DNA from: Mycobacterium colombiense
Lineage (GTDB): Bacteria; Actinomycetota; Actinomycetes; Mycobacteriales; Mycobacteriaceae
Assembly: GCF_001665835.1 (NCBI RefSeq)
Contig: NZ_LZSX01000090.1
Coordinates: 1 to 62,037 of the forward strand
Length of the DNA: 62,037 bases
Direction: 5' to 3'
Both the position numbers and the translations under genes were made by a program. Under the pieces are notes generated by a model. It saw nothing but the letters and a program-made list of their open reading frames with translations. It had not been told where the DNA came from and did no database searches. This document shows, one piece after another, positions 54,414 through 62,037 of the stretch (position 1 is its first letter; the number at the start of each line of letters is the position of its first letter).

Positions 54414-54656
54414 ATGACGACCGCAATCGCCGCGCACGACCCAGTGGAGAAAGACGCGGCCGACGGGCACGATCTCCTTTTGGCGGTCGCAAAAGTGAAC
54501 ACAATTGGCTGCCTAGGGGACGCCGTTCACGTCGAATTGAAGCCGCGCCCGAGACTCACGGAAGAAGAGATAGTGCGCGTGGCGATCACGGTGATTTTCG
54601 TGGCCCTTGTGACGGTGATTGGCGTCGCCGCGGCCGCAATCTTGACAATGGGTTAG
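54414..54656 (+). CDS. Small single-pass membrane protein
   Basis: The 80-residue protein has a polar N-terminus (DPVEKDAADGHDLLLAVAKV) and a C-terminal membrane span (IVRVAITVIFVALVTVIGVA, residues about 53-77), so it resembles a tail-anchored protein. ATG 54414 follows a GGGGGG tract at about 6 bp. Function unknown. Confidence 0.65.
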   Translation: MTTAIAAHDPVEKDAADGHDLLLAVAKVNTIGCLGDAVHVELKPRPRLTEEEIVRVAITVIFVALVTVIGVAAAAILTMG

Positions 54657-55149
54657 CCCGACGCAGCTTCGCGCCACCGTGGTAGCCGCTCGGTCGGGGC
54701 TCGGGTGGATCCGGCTGAAAGCCGCGGTCGAGCGAAACGATCTCAGCGCCATCCAGATCGCGTGTTCACCCCGCTAGGGAAACCAGCAGTCAAGTCGTTT
54801 CGCTTAGCGGTTTCGCTGTTTGGTGGCGTCCGATCGAGAATTCACGCTGGTAGAGCGGTTGCACTAGGCCATACTTTACTTGACATAATGTCGCTTATCG
54901 GCAAAAGGCTGCGCCCAGGTCAAGCCGTCCAGGATGGTGACCCGCCGTTTTACGCAGTCGCCCGCCGCACCTCCGTGCGGCCTCGCCCTGCCGCCGCCCC
55001 GATAGCTCTACCGACGGGCGCCGAGGCCGGATGCCGCGGGCCAATGGCCCGGGCGATCAACTCGAGCGCCGACCACGGATGGGCCAGTTGCGCGTGTAGC
55101 GGGCGGCCGCTTACCCCTTCCCGCCTTCTAAGCGATACAGCGATCAATA

Positions 55150-55162
55150 CGTCACTGTGACG
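55150..55162. repeat. Palindromic repeat, copy 1
   Basis: CGTCACTGTGACG with flanks ATA and AAT. The preceding 40 bp contain TACCCCTTCCCGCC, a C-rich lead like those before copies 2 and 3. Confidence 0.8.
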
Positions 55163-55359
55163 AATCGCACTGCACCGCAGGCGCTTTCGAGCCGCCACCC
55201 CGACGCATCCCCGGCGGTCGCTCAACGATGCGCAGCGCCGGCCAGCCTCGCTTGCGATTTGAGCAGGAAGCTTCGGGCGTGCGGCGTCAAAGCAATGGTT
55301 TTACCTACCCGCACCGCCCGGGCACCCCGCCCCCTCCTCCCCGCTCATCGCCCTCAAAA

Positions 55360-55372
55360 CGTCACTGTGACG
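55360..55372. repeat. Palindromic repeat, copy 2
   Basis: CGTCACTGTGACG followed by AAT as in copy 1, 210 bp further on. It is preceded by CCCCCTCCTCCCCGC and followed by a 25-bp stretch resembling that after copy 1. It lies 48 bp before the 3' end of the zinc-ribbon gene. Confidence 0.8.
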
Positions 55373-55419
55373 AATAGCGGTGCGGCGCAGGGTTATTGAA
55401 GATGCGGCGTTGGCCGGTG

Positions 55420-55662
55420 TTAGTTCGGCTTGTGTCCCCACGACCTGGGGCGCGTGCGGCGGTGCGTGTCGGTCGACCAGAGATGACCACAATCCGCGCA
55501 CTGCAGATGGACCAGGGTGCCCTTGTTGCTCAGGAGATACTGCCAGTGCGTATCGCAGTTGCGACTGCTTCGGCAATCACCACACGTGGTGCCGTGATCA
55601 CAGCGTGGGCAGGGCAACCATGCACGGCGACCGCGATCGGCAGTCGGATCAATCGGTAGCAC
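55420..55662 (-). CDS. Small zinc-ribbon-like protein
   Basis: The 80-residue product has two cysteine clusters: CPRCDHGTTCGDCRSSRNCD and LQCADCGHLW, together a plausible zinc-binding fold. GTG 55662 overlaps the 3' end of the upstream small gene by 14 bp, implying coupling. I do not recognise the family beyond zinc ribbon; nucleic-acid or protein binding is possible. Confidence 0.75.
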   Translation of the reverse strand: MLPIDPTADRGRRAWLPCPRCDHGTTCGDCRSSRNCDTHWQYLLSNKGTLVHLQCADCGHLWSTDTHRRTRPRSWGHKPN

Positions 55663-55879
55663 GAGCAGCCGTCCGTTCGGGCAGAACGCCGGCGCGGACC
55701 AACTCGTCGTAGACCCGTTGCTGCTCCTCATCGAGATTCGAGTACAGCATGTTGTACGCCTGCTCTTCCTCGCTCAGCACAGCGATGGGGTCCCAGTCGT
55801 CACCCATCGCTTCGAACATGGCGCTGCGCCTACGCGCCTCGTCGAGGGTCAGGTCATAGGCAAAGTCGAGGTCGGCCAT
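55649..55879 (-). CDS. Small conserved acidic helical protein
   Basis: The 76-residue protein is acidic and mainly helical: DLDFAYDLTLDEARRRSAMF, SEEEQAYNMLYSNLDEEQQR and a C-terminal VYDELVRAGVLP. ATG 55879 has GGGAG upstream. It overlaps the zinc-ribbon gene, so the two probably work together. Function unknown. Confidence 0.78.
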   Translation of the reverse strand: MADLDFAYDLTLDEARRRSAMFEAMGDDWDPIAVLSEEEQAYNMLYSNLDEEQQRVYDELVRAGVLPERTAARATD

Positions 55880-56183
55880 CGCGCTCCCAGCCATTAGATA
55901 TGCAAACGAAGGGGCCAGGATGACCCGATTGACGCCGATGGGTCTATGACCTACGTCACTGTTACCGGTTGAGGTTCGTCACACTCGGCGCGGGCGGACG
56001 CGACGGCGACGCCACGGTTCGCCAGGCTTCCGCAAGCCCGAAACGGGCTCGCGAATCCCCTGCTCCCCTTCCCCGCCTATCGCCGACAATACGTCACTGT
56101 GACGAATATCCTTGCTGGGCAGAGCTTTTGACGATATGCCGATGATTACCCACCCAGCCCGATGCGGCCATCGAGGCGGAGTT
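55880..56183. other. Intergenic region with palindrome copy 3
   Basis: No gene seen. A partial copy (TACGTCACTGT, 55952-55962), the GGCTTCCGCAAGCC hairpin (56022-56035), then a C-rich tract and the third palindrome. The stretch lies upstream of the small acidic protein gene on the minus strand. Confidence 0.6.
56092..56104. repeat. Palindromic repeat, copy 3
   Basis: Identical CGTCACTGTGACG with flanks ATA and AAT. It is preceded by CCCCTGCTCCCCTTCCCCGC and CTATCGCCGACAATA, matching the lead-in of copies 1 and 2. Confidence 0.8.
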
Positions 56184-57011
56184 TCAGCCGGTGTGCGGCG
56201 GAAAGTACATCTCTTGCTTTACGGTGCACACCAATTCGCCGTTGCGATTGACCATCGTCCCACTCGCCAGCGCCAGGGACCCGGCGCTACTCGGTGACGA
56301 CCGATCGTAGAGCAGCCAATCCGACAACGCGGCCGGTGCATGGAACCACACCGAATGATCACGCTGAGCTGATGCCCCGACACCACTACGTGCCGCATAC
56401 GCCGGTTCGGTCAACGTCACCGCCGACAGATACGCCACCAGGCTGGCGGTCAGCGCCGGGTCATCGGGAACCTCGCCGTCGGGCCGCCACCACATCGGCG
56501 CTCGTGCGGGTGGCGCGACCTCGGTGTCGATGGTCCGGCGCTCGAACCAGCGCAGGCTCGACCACCGTCCTGAGGCGCTCTCGTCGGACTCCGCCAGATG
56601 CGGCGCAACCCACGGCAGGGACTCCGGGCTGGAAGCCTGTGGCATGGGTGGTTGATAGACGACCTGAGCGGGCGCGGAATCGGCGACTTTGAACGACGAC
56701 ATCGCCTCCATCAGAATCTTGCCGTCCTGGCGCGCGGTGACCCGTCGCGCCGAAAATGTCCGGCCTTCCTGGAGGTCCACGACCTCGAAATCCACCGGCC
56801 GACGCGAATCGCCGGGCCGCAAAAAGTACGTGTGGACGCTGTGCGGCGTCCGCCCTGGCGCGGTGCGGTTTGCCGCCAACAGAGCCTGAGCGGAGATATG
56901 GCCGCCGAGAATGTGGTTGGCGGGTGCAGGTAGTTGCTGCCCGACGAAGAGCCACTGGTCGACCCTCTCGAGCTCCAGGGTGGCGAGCACGTCGCCCAGC
57001 GAAGATGACAT
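56184..57011 (-). CDS. Acyl-CoA thioesterase II (TesB-like)
   Basis: The 275-residue protein has the double-hotdog TesB layout: LATLELERVDQWLFVGQQLP, HILGGHISAQALLAANRTAP, HSVHTYFLRPGD and, in the second half, ALASGTMVNRNGELVCTVKQ. It hydrolyses acyl-CoAs to free acid and CoA. It starts 26 bp after the CobW stop, on the same strand, and may be co-transcribed. Confidence 0.93.
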   Translation of the reverse strand: MSSSLGDVLATLELERVDQWLFVGQQLPAPANHILGGHISAQALLAANRTAPGRTPHSVHTYFLRPGDSRRPVDFEVVDLQEGRTFSARRVTARQDGKILMEAMSSFKVADSAPAQVVYQPPMPQASSPESLPWVAPHLAESDESASGRWSSLRWFERRTIDTEVAPPARAPMWWRPDGEVPDDPALTASLVAYLSAVTLTEPAYAARSGVGASAQRDHSVWFHAPAALSDWLLYDRSSPSSAGSLALASGTMVNRNGELVCTVKQEMYFPPHTG

Positions 57012-57037
57012 CACGACGTATCTTGCCGGATCGTTTC

Positions 57038-58060
57038 TCACGCGCCGCGCCGCCAGTACCTCTGTAGCCGCCGTAGGGCCTGCGCCGACGCCGGCCCGGA
57101 CACAGGCTGCAGCGCGTTGTCGAGTCGCGCACGGACGCCGTCGATGTCGAGATGCATCCCGATCGCCACCAGACAATTGGGCGCGGTCCCAGGTGGCGCC
57201 TTCCCGATATCGATCGCGCTGCCCACCAGGTTGACGACATAGTCGCGGACGGTCGCGCGGTGGCGCACCGCCACAATGCCTTTGATCCTGAACACCTGCA
57301 GCGGTGGATCCTCGAAAAGATCGATCAAGGCATCGGGGTCGACGCAGCCCATGCTGCTGACCGTGACGGCATCGGCGTGGACGTGGTCATGGGCATGCTC
57401 GGGCTCCAAATCCAGAAACGAGAGCTGTCCGACCCGGCCAGGAGTGGCGGACGCGTCGAAGAGCAGCTCCGGGTCTATCCGTCCGGCCGTTGTGCCGACG
57501 ACATGTACACGCGGATTGCGTTGCGCGGCCCGTTGTGTGACGCGTTGCACCACCGCCGACCGCTCATCCTCAGGGATCTGGTCGAGCTTGTTGACCACGA
57601 TCAGCGAGGCCGCACCGTAGCGCACCGGCGGCAATGTGCCGCAGTCGACGGTGTCGAAGTGGTTCACGGCATCGACGACGTCGACAAGCCCGCCCGCACG
57701 CACGCCACGGATCTCACTGAAGCCGATGATCCGTGCGATCGCCACCGGGTCGGCCAGACCGCTTGCCTCGACGACGATGGCATCGAGGCCCCGGGCAGGG
57801 TCCGCGAGCTTGATCAGTGCTTCATCGAGCCCACCGCCGTCGGGTAGGCAGCAGATGCATCCTCCGGCGATCGAGGCCGGCTCGTCGACCTGGCCTGCCA
57901 CCAGACCGGCGTCGATGTTGATATCGCCGAAGTCGTTGACCACCACACCGATTCGTGTGCCAGGATGCCGCAGCAGGTGGTTGAGCAGCGTCGTCTTGCC
58001 GGCTCCGAGGTGGCCGGTGAGCGCGATGACGGGTATCGCAGTCAAAGCCTCGCCCTCCAC
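57038..58060 (-). CDS. CobW/COG0523 GTPase, metal chaperone
   Basis: The 340-residue protein has the P-loop GHLGAGKTT (residues 16-24), the metal-binding GCICC motif (Cys68, 70, 71), NKLD for guanine recognition and a C-terminal CobW domain. The histidine-rich stretch EHAHDHVHAD suggests zinc. COG0523 proteins insert zinc or cobalt into clients. The start is uncertain: GTG 58060 or TTG 58045, the latter with GGAGGGCGAGG; an ATG at 58132 would lie in the TetR palindrome. Confidence 0.92.
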   Translation of the reverse strand: MEGEALTAIPVIALTGHLGAGKTTLLNHLLRHPGTRIGVVVNDFGDINIDAGLVAGQVDEPASIAGGCICCLPDGGGLDEALIKLADPARGLDAIVVEASGLADPVAIARIIGFSEIRGVRAGGLVDVVDAVNHFDTVDCGTLPPVRYGAASLIVVNKLDQIPEDERSAVVQRVTQRAAQRNPRVHVVGTTAGRIDPELLFDASATPGRVGQLSFLDLEPEHAHDHVHADAVTVSSMGCVDPDALIDLFEDPPLQVFRIKGIVAVRHRATVRDYVVNLVGSAIDIGKAPPGTAPNCLVAIGMHLDIDGVRARLDNALQPVSGPASAQALRRLQRYWRRGA

Positions 58061-58120
58061 ATCGACATCCGGACACCCGATGCTAACCGCGGCCCCGAAC
58101 GGCTCAGCGGCCGGCCGAGA

Positions 58121-58144
58121 ATAACAGAGCATTCGCTCTGTTAT
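58121..58144. promoter_or_regulatory. Perfect inverted repeat, probable TetR operator
   Basis: ATAACAGAGC and GCTCTGTTAT are exact inverted arms around ATTC, between the divergent CobW and TetR genes, 9 bp before the TetR ATG. It should repress tetR and probably the CobW-thioesterase pair. Confidence 0.75.
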
Positions 58145-58153
58145 AGTGGCCGC

Positions 58154-58771
58154 ATGCCACGCCCACGTGTCCACGATCGCGACGTCGCGCTCGACGCCGT
58201 CGAGGAGCTGGTGGCGCGGTCGGGCCCGACCGCGGTGACCATCCGGGCGATCAGCGCGGCGGTAGGTATGTCCAATGGTGCTGTGTATCACACGTTTACG
58301 TCGCGTGGCGGTCTGATGGGTCAGGCTTGGCTGCGGGCGGGCCAGCGTTTTTTGGCGGTGCAGACATCGTTGGCCGACGAAGCGATGGCCAGTGGCGGCC
58401 CCATCAAGGCCGTGGTGGCCGCCGCCGACGCGGTGGTGGTGTTCGCCGAGCAGTATCCCGGTTCATCGACGCTCGTGCTGCGTGTGCGCCGCGAGGAAGT
58501 GCTCGCCGACGACGTTCCCGACGATGTTGCCGATGAGCTGCGGCGTCTCGACAAGCTTCTCGTCGCGCTGATGGTGCGGCTTGCCATCGCAGTCTGGGAC
58601 CGCAAGGACGCCGCGGCGGTGGACGCGATAACGAGCTGTGTCGTCGACCTGCCCACCGCGCTGCTGCTGAGTCGCGGCCGGCTTGGGAGCGCCACCGCGC
58701 GGGCGCAGCTGCACGCGGCCGTGCGCGCCGTGCTGACGGTAGGGCCCCCGCCGCGACAGCGGCGCGGATGA
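58154..58771 (+). CDS. TetR-family transcriptional regulator
   Basis: The 205-residue protein has a TetR DNA-binding domain: ALDAVEELVARSGPTAVTIR, AISAAVGMSNGAVYHTFTSR. The rest is helical and rather alanine-rich. It probably binds the perfect palindrome just upstream. The enoyl-CoA hydratase gene follows after 39 bp on the same strand, suggesting a fatty-acid or acyl-CoA signal. Confidence 0.93.
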   Translation: MPRPRVHDRDVALDAVEELVARSGPTAVTIRAISAAVGMSNGAVYHTFTSRGGLMGQAWLRAGQRFLAVQTSLADEAMASGGPIKAVVAAADAVVVFAEQYPGSSTLVLRVRREEVLADDVPDDVADELRRLDKLLVALMVRLAIAVWDRKDAAAVDAITSCVVDLPTALLLSRGRLGSATARAQLHAAVRAVLTVGPPPRQRRG

Positions 58772-58810
58772 CGAAACTTATTAGATGCCAGCATAACTCA
58801 GGAGGAACAC

Positions 58811-59482
58811 ATGACAGTGACATTGGACTACGCCGACAAAATCGCCATCGTCCGCCTGGGCGAGGACGAGAACCGTTTCTCCCCTGCGTTTCTGGATGAC
58901 ATTGATGATGCACTCAACCAAGCCGTCTCCGACGGCGCCCAGGGACTGGTCACGACCGCCGACGGAAAGTTCTACTCCAACGGCCTGGATCTGGAATGGC
59001 TGGGCACTCACAGCGACCAGGGGCAGTGGTACATCGGCCGGGTGCACCAGTTGCTGGCGCGCATGCTGACACTGCCCTTACCCACCGCAGCCGCGGTGGT
59101 GGGCCACGCGTTCGGCGCCGGCGCGATGCTGGCCGTCGCGCACGACTTTCGCGTGATGCGCGCCGACCGCGGGTACTTCTGTTTTCCCGAGGTCGACATC
59201 CGCATCCCGTTCAACCCCGGCATGGCCGCGCTCATCCAAGCCAAACTCACGCCCCGCGCCGCCGTCGCCTCGATGACCACCGGCCGACGTTTCAGTGGCC
59301 CCGACGCAGAAGAATTCGGCATCGTCGACGCCACCCGCCCCGAGGACGCGGTCACCGACACGGCCCTCGACCTGATCCGCCCCCTGCAGGGCAAAGATCC
59401 GGGCACGCTGGGCGTGATAAAAGAGACCATGTTCGATCGCGCGGTACGTGCACTGGTCGATGACCCAAACGAGTCGCAATAA
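58811..59482 (+). CDS. Enoyl-CoA hydratase/isomerase family protein
   Basis: A 223-residue crotonase-fold protein, slightly short. FYSNGLDLEWLG replaces the first oxyanion-hole segment and AAVVGHAFGAGAMLAVAHDF is the second. The substrate is unknown. ATG 58811 follows an excellent CAGGAGGA site. It is co-directional with TetR and may act on acyl-CoAs controlled by it. Confidence 0.9.
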   Translation: MTVTLDYADKIAIVRLGEDENRFSPAFLDDIDDALNQAVSDGAQGLVTTADGKFYSNGLDLEWLGTHSDQGQWYIGRVHQLLARMLTLPLPTAAAVVGHAFGAGAMLAVAHDFRVMRADRGYFCFPEVDIRIPFNPGMAALIQAKLTPRAAVASMTTGRRFSGPDAEEFGIVDATRPEDAVTDTALDLIRPLQGKDPGTLGVIKETMFDRAVRALVDDPNESQ

Positions 59483-59553
59483 CTGTCCTTGGACACTGAG
59501 CCCGTTCCTGTATGGTCAGCGATGTCTGCCGGCGCACGGGAACAGGGGCTTCG

Positions 59554-60480
59554 ATGGCAAACAGGCTCCCCGACAACGCCTTCACGTCCCCACAAGTTCT
59601 AGACCCCGGCCTTCGCAAGGTCGCCCGATTCGTGCCGCGCGGCTACGCACTGCACCGCGGCATGAAGTTTCAGCGTGCCGTCATGAACCTGATGGGCAAT
59701 GCGGGACGCCTCCGCACCGTGCCCGTCGCCACGGTCAACGAGCACGTCACCGTCCGTCTGCATCGCCCGGCCGGCCTTCCCGACCGCGCACCCGCGCTGC
59801 TGTGGATCCACGGCGGCGGAACCATCATGGGGCACGCGGCCCAAGACGATAAGTATCTGCGCAAGCTGTCTCACCGGACCGGGTTCGCGATCGCGGGGGT
59901 AGAACACCGCTTGGCACCCGAACACCCCTACCCGATACCGGTCGAAGACTGTTATGCGGCCCTGCTGTGGCTGGCCCGCCAGGCGTGGGTCGACCCGGAT
60001 CGGGTCGCCATCGGCGGCGCCAGTGCCGGTGGGCATTTCGCGGCCGCGGTCGCCCAGCGAGCGCTCGACCGCAACGACGTCCGAATCGCCTTCCAAATGC
60101 TGGTCTATCCGATGCTCGACGATCGCACCGGCGCCAAGCGCGACGGCCCCAGGCGCATCATGTGGACCGAATCCGACAATCAACTGGCCTGGAAGTGGTA
60201 CCTCAACGGGGCCGATCCCGAAGAGGCGGCACCGGCCCGCCGGAAGGATTTGTCGGACTTGCCGCCCACCTGGATCGGAGTCGGAACGCTCGATCTCTTC
60301 TATCGGGAGAGCCTGGAGTACGCGCGACGCCTGCGCGAGGCGGGCGTGCCCGTGCACGAGGAGATCGTCCCCGGCGCGTTTCATGCGTTCGATCAGATCG
60401 CGGAGAAGGCGCCGATATCGACGCGGTTCTTCGAAAGTCAATGCGATTATCTGCGGGGCGCGCTTGCGCCCAGCGGGTGA
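59554..60480 (+). CDS. HSL-type alpha/beta hydrolase (Lip family)
   Basis: The 308-residue enzyme has the hormone-sensitive-lipase motifs: HGGG at 86-89, nucleophile Ser157 in GGASAGG, Asp in GTLDLFY and His in GAFHAFD. It should hydrolyse short-chain esters. No signal peptide is visible. ATG 59554 has AGGGG upstream. It is co-directional with the enoyl-CoA hydratase gene, 71 bp away. Confidence 0.94.
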   Translation: MANRLPDNAFTSPQVLDPGLRKVARFVPRGYALHRGMKFQRAVMNLMGNAGRLRTVPVATVNEHVTVRLHRPAGLPDRAPALLWIHGGGTIMGHAAQDDKYLRKLSHRTGFAIAGVEHRLAPEHPYPIPVEDCYAALLWLARQAWVDPDRVAIGGASAGGHFAAAVAQRALDRNDVRIAFQMLVYPMLDDRTGAKRDGPRRIMWTESDNQLAWKWYLNGADPEEAAPARRKDLSDLPPTWIGVGTLDLFYRESLEYARRLREAGVPVHEEIVPGAFHAFDQIAEKAPISTRFFESQCDYLRGALAPSG

Positions 60481-60657
60481 CCGTCATCATCCAGCGCGTC
60501 ATCCGCAGCGCTCAGCCGAATTACGGTGCGCAACATCGCGCTTATGTCGCCGGGCGGTGTCAACCCGCGCGTTGCGTCGGCCACCGAGCTCGATCGGCCT
60601 ATCTTTGCTGCCGGACATGACGCACGAGGCCATCGACCCCGAACGCAGCACCTTTTG

Positions 60658-60674
60658 ACTGCAAAATGTGCACA
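60658..60674 (+). promoter_or_regulatory. Operator-like motif upstream of TetR
   Basis: ACTGCAAAATGTGCACA lies 13 bp before the TetR ATG. It matches the motif upstream of mmpS (61332) at 15 of 17 positions and contains TGCA half-sites around five bases. Confidence 0.6.
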
Positions 60675-60686
60675 ACGTGCAACTAT

Positions 60687-61301
60687 ATGGGTATGGGCAA
60701 TCCCGTAGGGCTACGAGAGCGCCGTCGCCGCCAGACGAGCGCCGACATCCGCGACGCCGCGGTGCGCCTCACGCTGCAGCGTGGATTCGACAAGGTCACC
60801 GTCGACGAGATCTGCGCCGAAGCCGGAATTGCCACGCGCACGTTCTTCAACTACTTCCCCAACAAGGAATCCGCGCTCGCCTATGGCCCCTCGGACATAC
60901 CTCCCGAGCTGGTGGCGGACTTCGTCGCCGCAGGTCCGGCACCCTACTCGGTGGTGCTGGCGGAGCTGATCACCCTGGCCGCCCATCACCTTCGCGACGT
61001 GCCCCCGCGACGCGAACACGCGGCCCACATGCTCGAACTCGCCAAGACCTCGCCCGCCGTGTTGGCGGCGTTCCTCGCCGACTTGGAGCGGTTTCAGAAC
61101 CAGTTGACCGACATCATCGTGCGTCGCCAGGCGATGAAGCCGGACGACGAGATGGCGGCACTGATCTCCGCGCTGGCGCTGACGGCGGTACGTTCCGGGA
61201 TCGAGAAGTGGGCGAGCGGCGAGGCAAATGAAACCGCCGACACGCCGATGCCTTATGTTGAGCGTGCCGCGGCGCTGGTCAACAGCATCTTCACAAAGTG
61301 A
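60687..61301 (+). CDS. TetR-family transcriptional regulator
   Basis: The 204-residue protein has a TetR DNA-binding domain: RRRRQTSADIRDAAVRLTLQ, GFDKVTVDEICAEAGIATRT, FFNYFPNKESALAYG. ATG 60687 or 60693 could start it. It precedes mmpS by about 300 bp and shares a 17-bp motif with the mmpS leader, so it probably controls an MmpS/MmpL pump and itself. Confidence 0.93.
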   Translation: MGMGNPVGLRERRRRQTSADIRDAAVRLTLQRGFDKVTVDEICAEAGIATRTFFNYFPNKESALAYGPSDIPPELVADFVAAGPAPYSVVLAELITLAAHHLRDVPPRREHAAHMLELAKTSPAVLAAFLADLERFQNQLTDIIVRRQAMKPDDEMAALISALALTAVRSGIEKWASGEANETADTPMPYVERAAALVNSIFTK

Positions 61302-61603
61302 CCTGAAACACCAGTAGCAAATGTTGCATGCACTGCAAGATATGCACATCATGTACTATGCGCTGGTGGCGGTGCCCGGGGAGGCTTCAGCAGCAAGCTG
61401 AGCCGGGTGACGGTGCCGGGGACGTCAGCCGGTGTGGGTGGGCAGCATTCACCGCGTTTGACGCTCCAGCGCGCGCGAGCCGCGGCAATCGACGTACTTC
61501 GTTCTTGAGCAATGCGACTTGTGGGCACTCACCCGCCCACGACCTCCGGTCGCGCAAACGCTGATCCACGTCACTACCGCGTGGCGGGGAAGGGATCACC
61601 TAG
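61302..61603. other. Intergenic region upstream of mmpS
   Basis: No gene seen. The left part (61318-61360) is dense in TGCA half-sites and contains the shared TetR motif. The right end has GGGGAAGGGA, a likely ribosome site for mmpS. Confidence 0.6.
61332..61348 (+). promoter_or_regulatory. Operator-like motif upstream of mmpS
   Basis: ACTGCAAGATATGCACA matches the site before the TetR gene except at two positions. It lies about 255 bp from the mmpS start, with additional TGCA elements just upstream. Confidence 0.55.
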
Positions 61604-62037
61604 GTGCAGATATCGAGACTTGTGCGCAACGCCTGGTTGCCGCTGTTGATCGTGGCGGTCGTGGTGGTCGGCGGCTTTGCGGTCGTCAGGGTCAAATCGT
61701 TTTTCGGTGCCCACGACACCGGCATCATGACCAGCCCGCGGCTCGATGACTCGAAACCGTTCAAGCCCAAGGTCGTCAAATACGAGGTCTTCGGCTCGGC
61801 CAGCCAGGCCAACGTGAACTACTTGGATCTGTCCGCCGATCCGAGGCGGGTCGACGGCGCGCCGCTGCCGTGGACCCTGGTCCTGAGCACCACCGCCCCC
61901 TCGGTCTTCCCAAACCTTTCAGCACAAAGCGATGGCAATTCCCTCGGCTGCCGCATCACGATCGATGACGAAGTCAAGGCCGAGAACATCACCCACGGCG
62001 TGCACGCCCTGACCTTCTGCTTGGTGAAATCCGCATG
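61604..62037 (+). CDS. MmpS-family membrane protein (stop codon cut by window edge)
   Basis: The 144 visible codons form an MmpS protein: a membrane anchor (WLPLLIVAVVVVGGFAVVRV), then the periplasmic domain with PKVVKYEVFGSASQANVNYL, SQ/S-rich loop and a C-terminal HALTFCLVKSA. MmpS proteins are accessory subunits of MmpL lipid or siderophore/drug exporters. GTG 61604 follows GGGGAAGGGA. The last bases ATG suggest TGA overlaps an ATG, so mmpL probably begins at 62035. Confidence 0.9.
   Translation, partial: MQISRLVRNAWLPLLIVAVVVVGGFAVVRVKSFFGAHDTGIMTSPRLDDSKPFKPKVVKYEVFGSASQANVNYLDLSADPRRVDGAPLPWTLVLSTTAPSVFPNLSAQSDGNSLGCRITIDDEVKAENITHGVHALTFCLVKSA

Larger units (their letters stand above)
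54657..55419. other. Gene-poor stretch with palindromic repeats
   Basis: I see no convincing gene. A lower-GC patch around 54870-54905 holds the palindrome GACATAATGTC (54882-54892). Two copies of the CGTCACTGTGACG palindrome with C-rich lead-ins lie at 55150 and 55360. The region could hold small RNAs or regulatory sites, or be remains of transferred DNA. Confidence 0.6.

Noticed and set aside
54705..55160. Open frame of 151 codons in the gene-poor region
   Set aside because: Composition is arginine/proline/alanine-rich in a way typical of chance high-GC frames, no ribosome site, and it runs through palindrome copy 1.

Overview
The window is high-GC DNA whose gene content is mycobacterial: an mmpS gene, MPT63-family and cutinase-like secreted proteins, a secreted CBM2 protein very like M. 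tuberculosis Rv1987, a Tat-exported DUF1906 protein like Rv2525c, DUF732, TIGR00027 methyltransferases, CYP140-like P450s and an F420/PPOX domain. Several genes here are absent or differently placed in M. tuberculosis (HrpA, a rifampicin-monooxygenase-like flavoprotein, heme oxygenase, a Wadjet-type operon). A non-tuberculous, probably slow-growing Mycobacterium is the best guess; the species cannot be read from the sequence. I saw no rRNA, tRNA, CRISPR array, transposase or integrase.

Layout. 1-3.1 kb (minus): a clipped gene, an enoyl-CoA hydratase, a BrkB membrane protein and a membrane GGDEF protein. 3.2-18.1 kb is mostly housekeeping and catabolic: HrpA helicase carrying an in-frame 24-bp triplicate insert, a Rox-like FAD monooxygenase, a glucose-6-phosphate dehydrogenase, two methyltransferases, a CitE-like lyase, an M42 hydrolase of the NAGGN type, an aldehyde dehydrogenase and a Gap-like membrane protein. 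18.4-23.3 kb holds small metabolic, stress and secreted proteins (lipocalin-like, SDR, heme oxygenase, NTF2-like, FKBP, MarR with a divergent DinB-like protein, DUF732).

23.4-26.9 kb is a self-contained locus: UbiB/ABC1 kinase, P450 and truncated epimerase in one minus-strand operon, with a divergent TetR gene and an operator-like inverted repeat between. 28.4-32.5 kb is a second P450 locus: P450, ATP-grasp ligase and serine hydrolase, the last two overlapping in GTGA. 32.7-37.6 kb contains SRPBCC/DUF899, a cysteine- and tryptophan-rich repeat secreted protein, two SDRs and an ECF sigma factor with a SnoaL tail.

37.7-43.3 kb is a tightly overlapped jetA-jetB-jetC operon of the Wadjet SMC-like anti-plasmid family, but no jetD nuclease gene exists anywhere in the window. 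43.5-51.5 kb is rich in exported proteins (lipoproteins, cutinase, CBM2, LGFP, MPT63-like, DUF1906) and shows duplication scars: a decayed LGFP copy and a copy of the 3' end of a GMC oxidoreductase gene that brackets the DUF1906 gene with direct repeats. 54.7-56.2 kb is gene-poor and carries three copies of a perfect palindrome, each preceded by C-rich sequence. 56.2-60.5 kb has a CobW/thioesterase pair divergent from a TetR/enoyl-CoA hydratase pair around a perfect palindrome, then an HSL-type esterase. The right edge has a TetR gene and mmpS sharing a 17-bp operator-like motif; mmpL is predicted to start at the last bases.
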